Shown: positions 24,477-36,055 of the stretch, piece by piece
Position numbering within the stretch: position 1 is the first letter of the stretch
Layout of the letters: each line of letters begins with the position of its first letter
From: Undaria pinnatifida
Taxonomy: Eukaryota; Sar; Phaeophyceae; Laminariales; Alariaceae
Assembly: GCA_012845835.1 (NCBI GenBank)
Contig: JABAKD010000009.1
Span: 2,667,324-2,731,323 of the forward strand
Direction of reading: 5' to 3'
DNA length: 64,000 nt
The notes under the pieces: model-generated
The model's database searches: none
Told to the model about the DNA's origin: nothing
The model's input: the letters and a program-made list of their open reading frames with translations, nothing else
Made by a program: the position numbers and the translations under genes

Positions 24477-26590
24477 GACGGGGAGAGGGGGGGTCACGTT
24501 TATTGACCACCATGTTTCCGCGCATTCAACACCATTTGCGTGTTTGCCGTGTATGTCGTTGTCGTGTTCGCGATAAGCACCACCAAGCGGCTGAGTTTTT
24601 TCATTCGAAAATGCACCGACAAAGTCGATTGTATAACTCTGTCATGGAGGTGAGTACTGTGTCACGCGCGCGAAAGGCTTGAGTTCGGAAATAAACAGTA
24701 GAGATACCGCACCTCCTTCATCGTAACGTAGTCTCCTCTAGAAATAACTGAGCGTTTTCGGCAGCAGGTTTTCCCCGGGACGAATCCAGTCGTTTTGTAC
24801 ATGATTTTATCAGAGGCTTTCCCCACTTGAGGACCTCCTCCAATGTGAAACTATCCGTTGATATCATCATGTTACGAGCACATATGTTGAACAAATATGT
24901 GCATGGAAATGATGGTCGTGGTTGCGTCAACGAACTATTTCGGAAAGGTCATGATTCGGGTAAGATGTTGAGCTGTTCATGTCAGAAAAAAGCCCAGGTA
25001 CCTCTGCCGAACGTCTAGCGTAGAATGAGTCTGTAGTCGAGAACTTGACGTCGAGCGTGCACACGCCAACTGCAACACCAGCGCACCGCACCCGGCCGTT
25101 ACCTTGTTCCAATGTATTATGTTATCAATCAACTACTGCACACCTACCAACATCAACCGACACCGTGCAACACTATAAGGCCGTGTGTAACCATACAGGT
25201 CAAGCATGTATTGTATGGAGATACACAATTGCAAAGGAGCTCTATGTACCCCTCCAAAAAAAATATTTGTGTGTGGGGGAAGATTGTGACCGACACACCA
25301 TCTAATGGCCTAGGTATCGACCGATAATTACTGCTAAAAACAGATAGAAGTGCCGATGACTTCAAAGTAACGAGGCCAATCAGTCATTACTTGTTTTGAG
25401 ATAACAGGGATCCTTCTACCGTTGCACGCCTCGATAAAAAGGGTTAACCACGCGCGAGGCTTCCTCGTGCTGTTGTGCACTCTTGTTCTGTGAACATACG
25501 TCACCATATCGTTCGTGGTGTTCCGCGGAATTCCCCCTTGCACGCTGCCCTCGTGAAAACATGATTTGGATCGGGGAGACAGACTACCGTTATGCCGATG
25601 GTTTGATTCCAAGTACATTGTTGAGAGTGATCCCGTGTGTTCGTTTGTTGCGGAGAGGCAGACAAAAAAGTTGTTTGAGTGCTCAGATTACTCGCTAGGC
25701 GAAGACTGAATCTCAGGTGGCAAGCCAACTGAGGTGTGAGGTGTGAGGTTCGCGTTTCATTCCTTTACGGGAATGTGTTCCTAAAAGCACCAACCCTTCA
25801 GGCGCAATGCACTAACACTTAATCAAGCTTGGGCATCATTACCGGTAAGCACCAGGTAGCCAGACCTGGCAGTGTGACTATGCTATAGACGATCAATCTC
25901 AGCGTACCGATACGACTCCACCGTGTCGAACCCGATCCGGGGAGTTAATGGACTTGCGACTTGGATATTGGAACCGCACAAGTATTGACGACAATCACAT
26001 AGTCAATGGACAAACGCCCGTGTCTATCTCTGTTACTGGCTACGGCTGATATGCTCGAGGTTAGTTCCCCGCAGCAGCTGGTGCAATATGTATACTTTCG
26101 TATGTGCTAAACACCCGTGGCTGCTGCCAAACAAGTTGTTTATTTGACGCGAGTCGGGTGAGTCATCATTTAATTGCTTGCAGTACATGGCTGCCGTACA
26201 AATGGTGTACCTGTCTCTGCCCCATGCTACGAATGCTACGATAGAGGTAGAGCCTACCACTTTATTGGCTACGCTCTCTACTTAGGAGCCCTATACTTTA
26301 TCTACGTAGCTACATTTTACTATGAATATTGAAGTATGTATATCAAAGAATGCATATTAAAGAATGTATATACCAAAGTGTGTATATTACAGTGTATAGT
26401 ATCAGCATTATATGCAAGCTACGGCAAAGGGAACCTCTCCTCCCCCCTAGTTTTGTCACTACCGGGTGTTGACCACTCACTCTCACACTCACATTATTAG
26501 TCACACTGTACCTCACATAGTCTATTAGGTAATGGTTCTTTTTGCGCAGCAAGTGGCAAATAAATCATCTTGCTGGATATTGATTTAGAG
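24477..26590. other. No gene recognised
   Basis: Contains a small hairpin around 'gcacatat'/'atatgtgc' (about 24878-24902) and an A/T-rich imperfect tandem of 'gtatgtatatcaaagaatg'-like units (about 26333-26398). No convincing coding sequence. Confidence 0.4.
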
Positions 26591-26592
26591 TA

Positions 26593-26617
26593 CAGTAGCG
26601 GCCCCGATATAGCGGCA
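26593..26617 (+). repeat. Left terminal inverted repeat of the pogo-like element
   Basis: Twenty-five bases identical to the reverse complement of 27949-27973; preceded by TA. Confidence 0.95.
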
Positions 26618-26857
26618 TGTAGTGCCAGGCGGCAAAATTGCCGTTATTCAGGGCAACTCCGCTATACCCATATAGCGGTGATTTAGCCGCTATGAGTCCT
26701 CAATAGCGGTATATTTGCCGCTATGGGGGAAAACAGCTTCGGACTTGTGTTTACAACGCCAGATTGATTCTCACGGAATCTTCGCCTCTGCGCGCTGTAT
26801 GTTAGTGGCACGAGTTCTGCTGACAAGGTATGATGCTGTGTCATTGTTATTGCCTTC

Positions 26858-26893
26858 ACTGCTCGTGTATTGCTCGTGTATTGCTCGTGAATC
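26858..26893 (+). repeat. Short GCTCGTGTATT tandem repeat
   Basis: Three near-identical 11-bp units inside the pogo-like element. Confidence 0.7.
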
Positions 26894-27337
26894 CATGCAG
26901 ACGGTCTCTCCATCTCCTACCCACCACTCCCCGTACTGTACTTGTACTCGTACTGCTGTCGAGGCCTCCTACTCTTGTGCAGCCTACGAGTGTAACCTGA
27001 TGTACAAAGGATAAAAAAAAAGAATCAGTCGAAAAGAAAGGCCACACAGCGTAGCGCGCATGTTTTTTCATCACGGACCATGTATTGATCACCTCTACAC
27101 GTACCAGAACCGGCCGAACATTTCGTACGCTGAACCAATTGATGCATCAAATGATGACATCAAACATCACCCCTCTGTGACAGTACATCAACTCCTGCCT
27201 CAACGCTTTGGCGCAGGTTTCTGCCGAATAAAGTCCGCAGTGATTAAAAGAACGCTCTGATGTCCGACAGCCGTCCCGGTGTAGCGGACTTTGATGCGAG
27301 AAATGCCATCTTGACCCTACGTAGCAAGTATCTGGCC

Positions 27338-27655
27338 TCACGCATACCGTACGCCTCTGCGTAATTCTCTAGAGGACCAAAATAAGAAGACAGCTCCGCA
27401 TGCGACGGCGGCCATATATAGACCTCCTCCCCCAGAGGGACGTTTGAGCTGCTTCGAGGAGGCTTCGGGGGCCTTCTGTTTCTTGCTGATGCACCGTTGG
27501 CAGATGCGGTGCAGTTCGCTTTCACCTTCCTCTGGTTCGCCGCAAATACCATGAAGACGCCCACCGCAACCAGCGCGGCAGGGGTGCCCTTGTCCCTCGC
27601 CCAGCGGCGGGTTGTTGAGGAGTTTACATAGTTCTTGATCGGCGCATGCCGGCAT
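27338..27655 (-). pseudogene. Zinc-finger fragment of a pogo-like transposase
   Basis: The 105-codon minus-strand frame contains a clustered Cys/His motif: C26-x3-C30-GGRLHGIC (H35, C38), then H49-RIC52-x2-C55, followed by a basic stretch (SKKQKAP, KQLKRP). The spacing suggests a compact zinc-binding module, of the kind found at the C-terminus of some pogo/Tigger-like transposases in algae and marine protists (from memory, not verified). It lies inside the inverted-repeat-bounded element at 26593-27973 and probably helped the parent transposase bind DNA or protein partners. The sequence after about residue 75 loses protein character and no DDE catalytic domain precedes it. An overlapping 148-codon frame (27244-27690) on the same strand looks like a shadow. 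Confidence 0.5.
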
Positions 27656-27948
27656 GATGCTTGCGAGCAGGTGCTTGTGGCGCCCACCACCGTCGTGGTG
27701 CGTACTGCTGCTGTACTGCTGTACTGTACTGTACTGCTGTACTGCAGCTGTACTGCTGTGTGGATCCTGTATCCTACTGCTGTAGGGGGTCCTGTGGACA
27801 GCAGATTGCCGCTATCGCGGTGGCGAAATACCTCAAATTGCCGCTAATGAGGGCCCGATCCTGAATAGCGGGCATTTGCCGCTATATCGGGCCAAGATGG
27901 TGTCAAGAGATTTTCGTGCCGCTATATAGGGCATTTCGCTATTCAGGG

Positions 27949-27973
27949 TGCCGCTATATCGGGGCCGCTACTG
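27949..27973 (-). repeat. Right terminal inverted repeat of the pogo-like element
   Basis: Exact reverse complement of 26593-26617; followed by TA. Confidence 0.95.
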
Positions 27974-28005
27974 TAAATAAAACAGCACGAAAGCCTGAGC
28001 CGAAA

Positions 28006-28023
28006 GTCACTCGCGCGAGTGAC
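28006..28023. other. Perfect 18-bp palindrome GTCACTCGCGCGAGTGAC
   Basis: An extended version of the palindrome at 12815-12828, located 33 bp outside the pogo-like element. Confidence 0.65.
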
Positions 28024-29599
28024 CCATAGCCTCTTGCGATAAACCGCTGCAAACAACAAAACCCTTACTACGGTAGGTTAATCCAGGAAGAAAGTTCAAC
28101 ACCGAATCAACCCCTAGACCCGATGCCGAAGCCAAGAACGATAGATCATGCAAATGGTACTCCCGAAGACATTGGGTGCCTCTTCCTAGTTAGCAACCCT
28201 AGCTGAAAAAGGTGGTGTCCTCAATCGTAGCATATGCCCTCCTTTTGAAAGACAACTATAGTGTTCACCAGCGGGGGTGCTCCGTCGTGTGTTAGCGCCC
28301 ACGCAGTTCACCCGTAGGCCGCGTAACTAATGAGGGCCGTGTTAAGACAAGGATTACGTTTTCTTACTGCAGCCTTTTCTCTTTTTACGCAAAGGTTGTC
28401 GGAACTTGAATATCGTTTCGAGAAAGTGATTTGTTGTGTGTACGTAGTCCGTCGGAGTATTTAGCCGTGTGTAGCACTACCTTCTCACCACAAATCGAGT
28501 TTGTGGGTGCGGTATCGAGCTCTTTTCATGGAGAAATGACGAAGGAAACGGGGGCGTGCTGCGACCGCGACCGCAGCGTGCGTCCTATAATCGATGTTTT
28601 CATGAGTCGAAATCTAGCATTGTAGGTATTCTATTTGCTTCGATATGCGAACAGGCCTCCCTATAACGTGCACTAGCGTGATTTTTGAAAAAAAAAAATC
28701 TGCATCGAACTCTACGATGAGTTTGAATACTGTATTCTGTTCAGGGGGATTAAAGTGAAGGACCGCGCCAATATTCCGTCGGGGGAGAAGCGGTGACAGC
28801 TACCTCGAAACCGACGACCTGCTGAGAAGGTCGCAGAGTGTTAAATCCTGTTACCGGTACGCGGGGCGCTAGGAATTGAAATTGATAGTGAAAAACACAT
28901 GACATACATATATACGATGGTATGGCTCGTGGCACGAAAATGGCATCATATATTTTTTGGAAGAAATTTCGATTGACAATGATCCTCCACTGCTAGTGCA
29001 GCAACTAACGACCACACCCCCTCCATGATGTCGTTGAAATGTCTAGTCCGTTGAGTTTGAACATGCATCATCATCGGTTTCCACTTCTTCTTCTTTGGTT
29101 CATGCCCGAGGATGTGAGTAGGTTCAAGCCCGAGGATGTGGGTAGGATGGGTGGAGAGCTCTTTCCTCCTATGAGAGGAGCAGCAGCAGAAATATGGGGG
29201 TGATGCCTCCCATTTGTGACATGATTCAGACGTGCACGCGATATTTCACATCCGACGCTGTCGGCTGGGTTGTAGGCAAAAATGCCGTCGGCAAAAAGAC
29301 GCTGACATTCGCCTGGTTGGTGAGAATGGCCCGTGCCGGTTGCTGACGGTGGAAATAACGTTTTGTGTAGAGGCTTTGTAACGTGTTGTGATACCAAGAG
29401 ATGCAGAGGTGAGTGTCACTCAAGGTGTTCTGTGAAAACCACTTTTGTTGAGGATATATATACGACACAGTGATTGTTTTGGAAAGGCTTATGATGTCTT
29501 GTAGAAGCATAAAATGTGTTTATTGTTCCTGCTGTTGGCGCACACTAAGCATTCATGGTGGTTTTCAGTACCAACAACAATGAAACCATCCATATATAT
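28024..29599. other. No gene recognised
   Basis: Contains a 26-bp direct duplication around 'caagcccgaggatgtg.gtagg' (about 29100-29150). Open frames at 29071-29510 (minus) show no motif. The final 30 bases are A/T-rich and lead into a GF copy. Confidence 0.4.
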
Positions 29600-32155
29600 T
29601 CTAAAAAATGAAAATACACTCCAGCTGTGAGATCCAAGATTTCGTCGAAACTCATCTTTGCAAGCTGTGTGTGATACTCCGATCGCGAGTATTACGGGTT
29701 GTGTGTCCTCATTAAGGATATAGGTCGGCGACTCCCCTTACAACTACAGTGTAGCTATCATGGTCAACAGGGTGATTTTAGTCAGTCTGTGCGTGGAAAC
29801 TATAAAACCCTTTTGTGAGGGGGACAAAATCTGACAGCTGTGGAGGGAAATGTATCCTTTCATCAAGTGAATCCTGTAAGTTGAATACCGGTGAGGGGGG
29901 GGGCGGAGTTCTGAAGGACGTGGGGGCCTGGTTTTGATCAAAAGCGGGCGGGGTTGGAGGGGTGGGGGAAGGGGGGGAAGGGGGGGGGGGAAGATGGGCG
30001 GGTAATTTGTGCATGTAAGCTGTAAATCCTTTCAATGGGATAAATCTGACGGTTTTTGAAGGAAAAAAAAAAAAATGCACCAGTTTTTCATAGGGGGGAG
30101 TTTGGGGCGTGTGGGGAAGCTCAATCTGTGCGTGGAAAATATACAATATTTTGAGGGGATAAATGTGACGGTTTATGAATAATGCATCAGTTTATCATGC
30201 ATATCCTGGGGTAAGTCGAAAAATCAGTGAGTAGAGAGAGGGTGGAGTGTTCGAGAGGGTGGGGTTGGAATGGGTTGTGGTCGGGGGGGGAGGTGGGGGG
30301 TGGGGGGGGGCGGGGGGGGGAGGGGGGGGGAAGGGGGCGGGGGGGGCGGTCGGGGCGGAGGGGGGGGGGGGGGGGGGGAGGGGGCGGGGTGGGGGGGGGC
30401 GGAACGGGCGGAGGGGGGGGGGGGGGGGGGGGGGAGGGGGCCGGAGGGGCAGGGGGGGTGGAGGGGGGGGGGGCGGGAAGGAAGGGTTTTAGGTGAGGGG
30501 TTTGTTATACGTATGGTGATAGGTCTAGGCGATGGTGCGGGTGATGGGGAGGAAGGGGACGTTCGGGGCGGGGGGGGGGGGGGGAAGCGGCGGCATGGAT
30601 GGCTCTCGAAAGATATCGAGGTGATATCCTGTGCATGAAGTGTTTATTAATGTGGCGGATTTCGATATTAGGCGGGGGTTTTGAGCAAGGGAGAGCGAGA
30701 GGGAGAGGGGGGGGAGGGGGGAGTTTTTTTCGGAGGTTTAGAACACAAATAATACGAAGTTAATAAAAAGGCTTTGGCTGTGAGATCAAAGATATGTAGG
30801 GGCTTGTTATACGCGTGGTGCTAGGTCTAGGCGATCGTGTGGGTGGTTGGAAAAGAGGGGAAGTTGGAGTTTCTTTTTTTTTGGGGGGGGGGGGGGGAGA
30901 AAGAAATGAAAACTACGTCATGGTCAGAAATATAATGACGTGATATCAACTGCGTATAGGTGTTTACTACTCTGGCCGGTTTCGATTGTGAGTGGGGCGT
31001 TTGGACAAACTAGGCTGAAGGGGGGGCGAAATCGGGGGACGGGGGGGGGGGGGGGGGGGGGGAAAGGGTTGGTGGTTTTTATGAACAAGAGGGGTCAGGG
31101 GAGGGGGAAGTGAGCGGGGGGGGGGGGGGGGGGAGCGGGGCATTTCATTATGTGCGCGGAAACTATATATCCTCAAAGGGGACAAACCTGACGATTGAGA
31201 CAAGAAGACATGCCTTTATATCATCTGGCTTGTAATGTTTACTATTCTAGAAGGTTTGATGTTAGATGCAGCATGCAACCAAGTGTGTTAATGTCGTAAA
31301 AAACGTCTTGAATCTTCATCATTTGTTGTTGTATGATACATGGATCGAAAGCTAGAATATTTTATAGAATATTTGTAGTTGCCATTATTTTCCGACATCG
31401 CTAATTTAACAAAGAGATGCGTAATGTCAAATACAACAGGCGAGGTGATGCGGTCATGCACTGTTTGTCACCACCATCATATAGCTACCATTTTTTTCTG
31501 ACATCGCTAATTATACGAAAGAGATACGTATTGCCAAAAATAACATGCGAGGTGATGTATGTGGCCATATACTGTCTCCGCCATTGAGCATTAGAGGGAG
31601 AGATGCGAATCGTCAGTTTTTAAGGAACGCTTTGTATACATGCGCTCTATTACGTTACCTCGTTAGTCATACTTGGTATACACGCGCTCAATTACGTTAC
31701 CTCGTTAGTCATACTTCGCTTGGCATAGGTTGGGAGGCGATCATGCAGACGATATGTACGAAATACCCTACGTAATAGGTTGGTAAGGTTGTTTACCGCA
31801 ATTTTAACACATCTGTCTGTGCTTCCTTTTCCAAATTATTTCTATCTCAAACAATTGTACGATTTCACGCACAAGATTTTACCTTGCCGATGTGGGGGTC
31901 TGCGGTCGTCAATTTTAAGTCAGATACATCCTACAAATACATCAGGCGAGGTGGGTATGTGATGTCATATATATGCGATGTCATCACTATTGACCGCGAG
32001 GATGACTTTACTTTGTTAGGTATATGGTATTGTGTTTCGTAGAGGTCGTCTCAGGTGGGTATGCGATGGGTCGGGTGTGTGGTTTGCCGCAATTTTATCA
32101 GGTCTGCCTGTGCTTCCTTTTCAAAGTGTTATTGTCTCAAATGTACGATATATAT
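29600..32155 (+). mobile_element. GF repeat copy 4 (longest)
   Basis: The outer-end block lies at 29613-29700. G-rich tracts follow at about 29895-30000, 30285-30480, 30560-30585, 30700-30720, 30880-30897 and 31040-31135. The 'ggtctaggcgatg' module occurs at 30520 and 30820. The GGAAACTATA cassette is repeated (29795, 30135 and 31157). The inner part carries 'caaatacaacaggcgaggtgatg' modules (31429, and degenerate at 31540 and 31925). A 39-bp direct duplication lies at about 31642-31718 ('attacgttacctcgttagtc'). The segment 'gtttaccgcaattttaacac..ctgtgcttccttttc' at 31790-31830 is repeated in diverged form at 32080-32125. The true inner boundary is therefore blurred by duplication. No coding capacity is evident. 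Confidence 0.8.
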
Positions 32156-32186
32156 CGTCTTGTCGAGATGAGAGGCCCGACTGAAT

Positions 32187-32321
32187 GATGTCTACAATGC
32201 AGCCGACGTTGGGATCGACATACTGCTAGAACAGCTGGGGCAACGTTTCAAAGACAAGCCGCACTCACACGAGGCCAAATTCTTGACAAGGCAACGAACA
32301 GCAAAGTGCAACGAGACTTGA
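32187..32321 (+). pseudogene. Possible retrotransposon gag-like fragment
   Basis: Forty-four codons read DVYNAADVGIDILLEQLGQR, then FKDKPHSHEAKFLTRQRTAK and CNET, to a stop at 32319-32321. The amphipathic helical character (ILLEQL..RFKDK..EAKFL) resembles the capsid-like helices of LTR-retrotransposon gag proteins, but no zinc knuckle, protease or polymerase follows. It sits immediately after the inner end of GF copy 4. The next ~70 bases may continue in another frame (DNTDRVLLLRRLDGLL). Assignment is speculative. Confidence 0.25.
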
Positions 32322-33911
32322 CAACACCGATCGTGTCCTCCTGCTCAGACGACTAGACGGTCTGTTAAGGACGGGGTGTTCACCTGGTTGCAACTTTGAA
32401 TTTACTACCTCCAAGGGTTGGGGTTCGGTATGGACATCCACAAGTGAGGAACCTCCTTCAAATGTTGAAGCCGGCCGCCTATCGCATCAAGGAGTCATCC
32501 CACGGTATCGGTTGCTCTTTGTGGGACAAACGTTTCCGCTCGGTTGATCTTCTCAACCCTTGTAGAAATATCGGCTAATGTGATAGATTTACGAACAATC
32601 TGGTTTAATGACCAGCGCATAGCGACGTTGGGCGGGCTTCGGTAACGAATGTCTTCGAAATCATGCATAGGGTGTAATATTGAACTTCTGACGCTAGGTG
32701 TTCAGAAACTTCACAAGCCGCCCTTACGTGAGATGATTTGGCACATCTCTCAGCGTTTGCCGTTCAGAACGGAACCACATTGGGGCCTACGTTTTAGCTC
32801 CTCTCTTATACCGACTACCGTCGTTTCCGAACCGTGTATGCGTCAACGTGTTGGGAGTATCTATATATGATGCTGTTGTCCTTTGCCTCCTTCTGCAAAA
32901 ACTTAGACGGACCATTCCTGTCTTGTCTCCCGTTGCCCCGGACGAAAGCAGGACCAGCCGTGCAATAGTGTGGGGTTGTGCCCACCGCTCCGCCTCTCGT
33001 GCCGTTTTTGTCGTCCAATGACGCATGTTTTTGATATCTTAAAACTGTAGTACGGTTGAGGTTGTACGTGCACCTACTATTTCGTTCGGGCGGTTTTAAA
33101 CACGGGGAACTACACACATTTTCCTAAACACAAAATTTAATACAAAAATCGAATGCTCAACCCGTTGGACAATCACACGTCATATGTAAACAAAGGATTA
33201 GTGCTGAAAAACAAAATGGCTTTGCGACGATATTTATATGACAAATGCTGTCCCCTCAAAACATCAAAATCCAAAACGTGCGATCCCTATCGTAGGGCTG
33301 GTCTCGCTCAGACACCCCACCCCACCCCTACCCCCACCGAACGGCTACCCATTACTACGTCACTGTGTTAACAATATAGATCCAGTTGACACCTGGGCCA
33401 CGAGACTGCATCTTGAGTAAAATGTACGAGCTCTATCGTGCCTTATTATAAGACGCGTGCTACGGCAGAGATGTATCGATTTCTATCTGAGGCTCCTTCG
33501 ATGACTTGAGGAGACCTATATCCATCTTTAACAAACACACACAGTGTTTTGAAAAAAATCAAACGCCCAACCCCAACGGTTAATCTCGTGGATATCACTG
33601 ACATACCATGGATATCACTGACAAACAAATTTCATTCCGGCGATAGTGGATTAGTAAGCCTCCGTCCCTTCACGAAACGAGGAAGCGTGAAAAAGTGTTA
33701 TGATGCCAGGTCTCCGTATCGTAGCAGGCATCTCAAGTGGGGGGGGTTAGGATTGGTTCCGTGTCGCCCACAACACTTTTAATTGCCGCGAAGAGAGACA
33801 AAACCTCAATACATCGGAGCCGACTCGAACCTATGAACGACCACATTTCTACAATAACGACTGCCACCGGAATGTTGTAGGCGAAATGTCAAGGAATATC
33901 CCAATATATAA
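32322..33911. other. No gene recognised
   Basis: Includes a 32-bp partial match (32489-32520) to the LC repeat, with 'gagtcatcccacggta' and '.cggttgc'. A 17-bp direct duplication of 'ggatatcactgacatacc' type lies at 33587-33620. No supported coding sequence. Confidence 0.4.
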
Positions 33912-34520
33912 TATAAAAAATGAAAATACACTCCAGCTGTTAGATCGAAGATTTCGTCTGCGAAACTCATCTTTGCAAACTGTGTGTGATACTCCGATTG
34001 CGCGCATTACGAGTTGTGTGTCCTCATTAAGGATATAAGTCGGCGACTCCCCTTACAACTACAGTGTAGCTATCAGGGTCAACAGGATGATTTTAGTCAG
34101 TCTGTGCGCGGAAACTATAAAACCCGTTTCTGAGGGGGACAAAATCTTACAGCTGTGAAAGGGAAATGTATCCTTTTATCAAGTGAATCTTGTGAGTCGA
34201 ATAACCGGTGAGGAGGGTGGGGCGGAGTTTTGAAGGACATGGGGGCCTGGTTTTGATCAAAAGCGAGCGGGTTTGGAAGTGGGGGGGGGGCAGCGGGGAA
34301 GGGGGCAATTTGTGCATGAAATCTATAAATCCATTCGAGGGGATAGATCTGACGGTTTTGGCACCAGTTTAATATTGGGGGGAGGGGGGGGGGGGGGGGG
34401 GTTGGGGCGGGGGGGGGGGGGGGGCGTGTGGGGCAGCTCAATATGTGCCTGGAAACTATACATTTTTTTGTGGGGATGAATGTGACGGTTTTGGAAATAA
34501 TGCATCAGTTTATTTATATA
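33912..34520 (+). mobile_element. GF repeat copy 5 (outer half only)
   Basis: The outer-end block (33926-34010), the cassette at about 34107, and G-rich tracts (34270-34300 and 34377-34430) are present. It then breaks off at about 34520, where a second GF outer end begins, giving two outer ends in direct orientation about 620 bp apart. Confidence 0.85.
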
Positions 34521-34529
34521 TAAATTGTC

Positions 34530-36055
34530 TACAAAAAAATACATTACAGCTGTGAGATCGAAGAATTAGTCGGAACTCATCTTTGCAAGCTGTGTGTGAT
34601 ACTCTGATCGCACGTCTAACGGGTTGTGTGTCCTCATTAAGGACATAGGTCGACGACTCCCCTTGCAACTACAGTGTAGCTATCGGGGTCAATAGGGTGA
34701 TGTTAGGCAGTCTGTGCGCGGGAACTATAAAACCCGTTCCTGATGGGGACAAAATCTTACAGCTGTGGAAGGAAATTCATCACTTTACCAAGTGAATCCC
34801 GTAAGTCGAATAACCGGCGAGGAGAGTGCGGAGTTTTGAAGGACGTGGGGACCTGGTTTTGATCAATAGGGGGTGGGGGTTGGGGGGGGGTTGGGGGGGC
34901 GGGGGCCGACGGGTGGGGCAGGTCACTTTGGGCGTGGAAACTAAACAAAAATATTTTTAGGGGATGGGGGGGGGAAATGTGGTAGGGGGGGGGGGGCTGG
35001 AAGGGTATTAGGTCGCATTGATGTTGGGGTTTGATATACGCGTGGTGCTAGGTCTAGACGATGGTGCGGGTGGTGGGGAAGAAGGGGGCGTTGGGGGCGG
35101 GGGGCGGTGGTAATTGCAGCAGCGGCATGGACGGTCCTAAAACGATAATGAGGCGATATCCAGGGGTGTGGAGGTGTTTATTACCCTTGCGGATTCTTTT
35201 GTCACGTGGGGCGTTTGAGCAAGAGAAAGGGAGGAAAATAATATAAAGGGGCAGGTTTAGGTCACAAAAAAGTATTCAAATACACTCCGGCTTTGAGATC
35301 AAAGAATTGGCCGACACTGATATTCGCAACATTGTGTGTGATCCTCCGATCGCGCGTATGAATCATCTATGTAAGGGCTGGCCATACGCGCGATGCTGGG
35401 TCTAGGCGATCGTGCAAGGAGGGGGCGTTGGGGGATGGGAGGGGGGATGTATGATAGTTGCGTCATGGATGGCTAGAAAGATAGTGACGCGATATCAATT
35501 GCAAAGAAGTGTTTACTGCGCTCTGGCCGATTGCGATTGTAAGTGGGCGTTTGAACGAACTAAGCAGAGTACAAAAACGGGGGGGGGGGGGGGGGGGGGT
35601 ATGAGTTAGAGCTACGGCATGGACGGCTAGAAGAATAACAAGATGATATCAGCTGGCTCGTAGTGTTTACTACTCGGGTAGATTTTGACTTTAGTTTGAG
35701 CGTTTCAACAAGGGGGGGGGGGGGGGGGGGGTTCAATATGTGCGCGGATACTATAACCCTTGAAGGGGACGAATCTGACAGCTGTAGCAAATAGACACCC
35801 CTTTATATCACCCACCTGGTAATTCTTAATATTCCAGGAGGTTCGATTTTACATGTAGTATGCAACCCAGTACTTATGTGTAGTAACCAACGAGTTTAAA
35901 GCTTCATAATGTGTTTTTGTACATGGATCGAAAATTAGAATATTTCAATCGATAGGTACAATCATGTAGATACCATTATTTTCTGACAACGCTAGTTATA
36001 AGAGAGAGATACATATTGTCAAATACAACGGGCGAGGTGTGTAGTCATGCAATAA
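34530..36055 (+). mobile_element. GF repeat copy 6
   Basis: A nearly complete copy. It has the outer-end block (34540-34620), a cassette (about 34717), G-rich tracts (34870-34915, 34970-34998, 35575-35600 and 35713-35731), an internal second outer-end-like block (35275-35360) and the inner module 'caaatacaacgggcgaggtg' (36014). It abuts copy 7 in opposite orientation at about 36055. Confidence 0.85.

Larger units (their letters stand above)
26593..27973 (-). mobile_element. Pogo/Tigger-type DNA transposon, degenerate
   Basis: Perfect 25-bp terminal inverted repeats starting CAGTAGCGGCCCCGATATAG lie at 26593-26617 and 27949-27973, flanked on both sides by TA (26591-26592 and 27974-27975). That is the target duplication of Tc1/mariner-superfamily elements, and the CAGT..GG.CCCCGATATA start is typical of pogo/Tigger ends. 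The first 130 and last 190 bp are crowded with further TAGCGG/CCGCTA motifs in both orientations, likely subterminal transposase-binding repeats. At 1381 bp it is too short for a full transposase. Only a zinc-finger-like remnant is recognisable inside (27338-27655, minus), and no DDE domain was seen. It contains CTGTA-rich simple repeats at 27700-27785. It is probably a non-autonomous deletion derivative. Confidence 0.85.

Noticed and set aside
33790-33900. Box-B-like GGTTCGAGTC on the minus strand as a tRNA
   Set aside because: The T-arm does not pair properly and no matching box A or acceptor stem was found.
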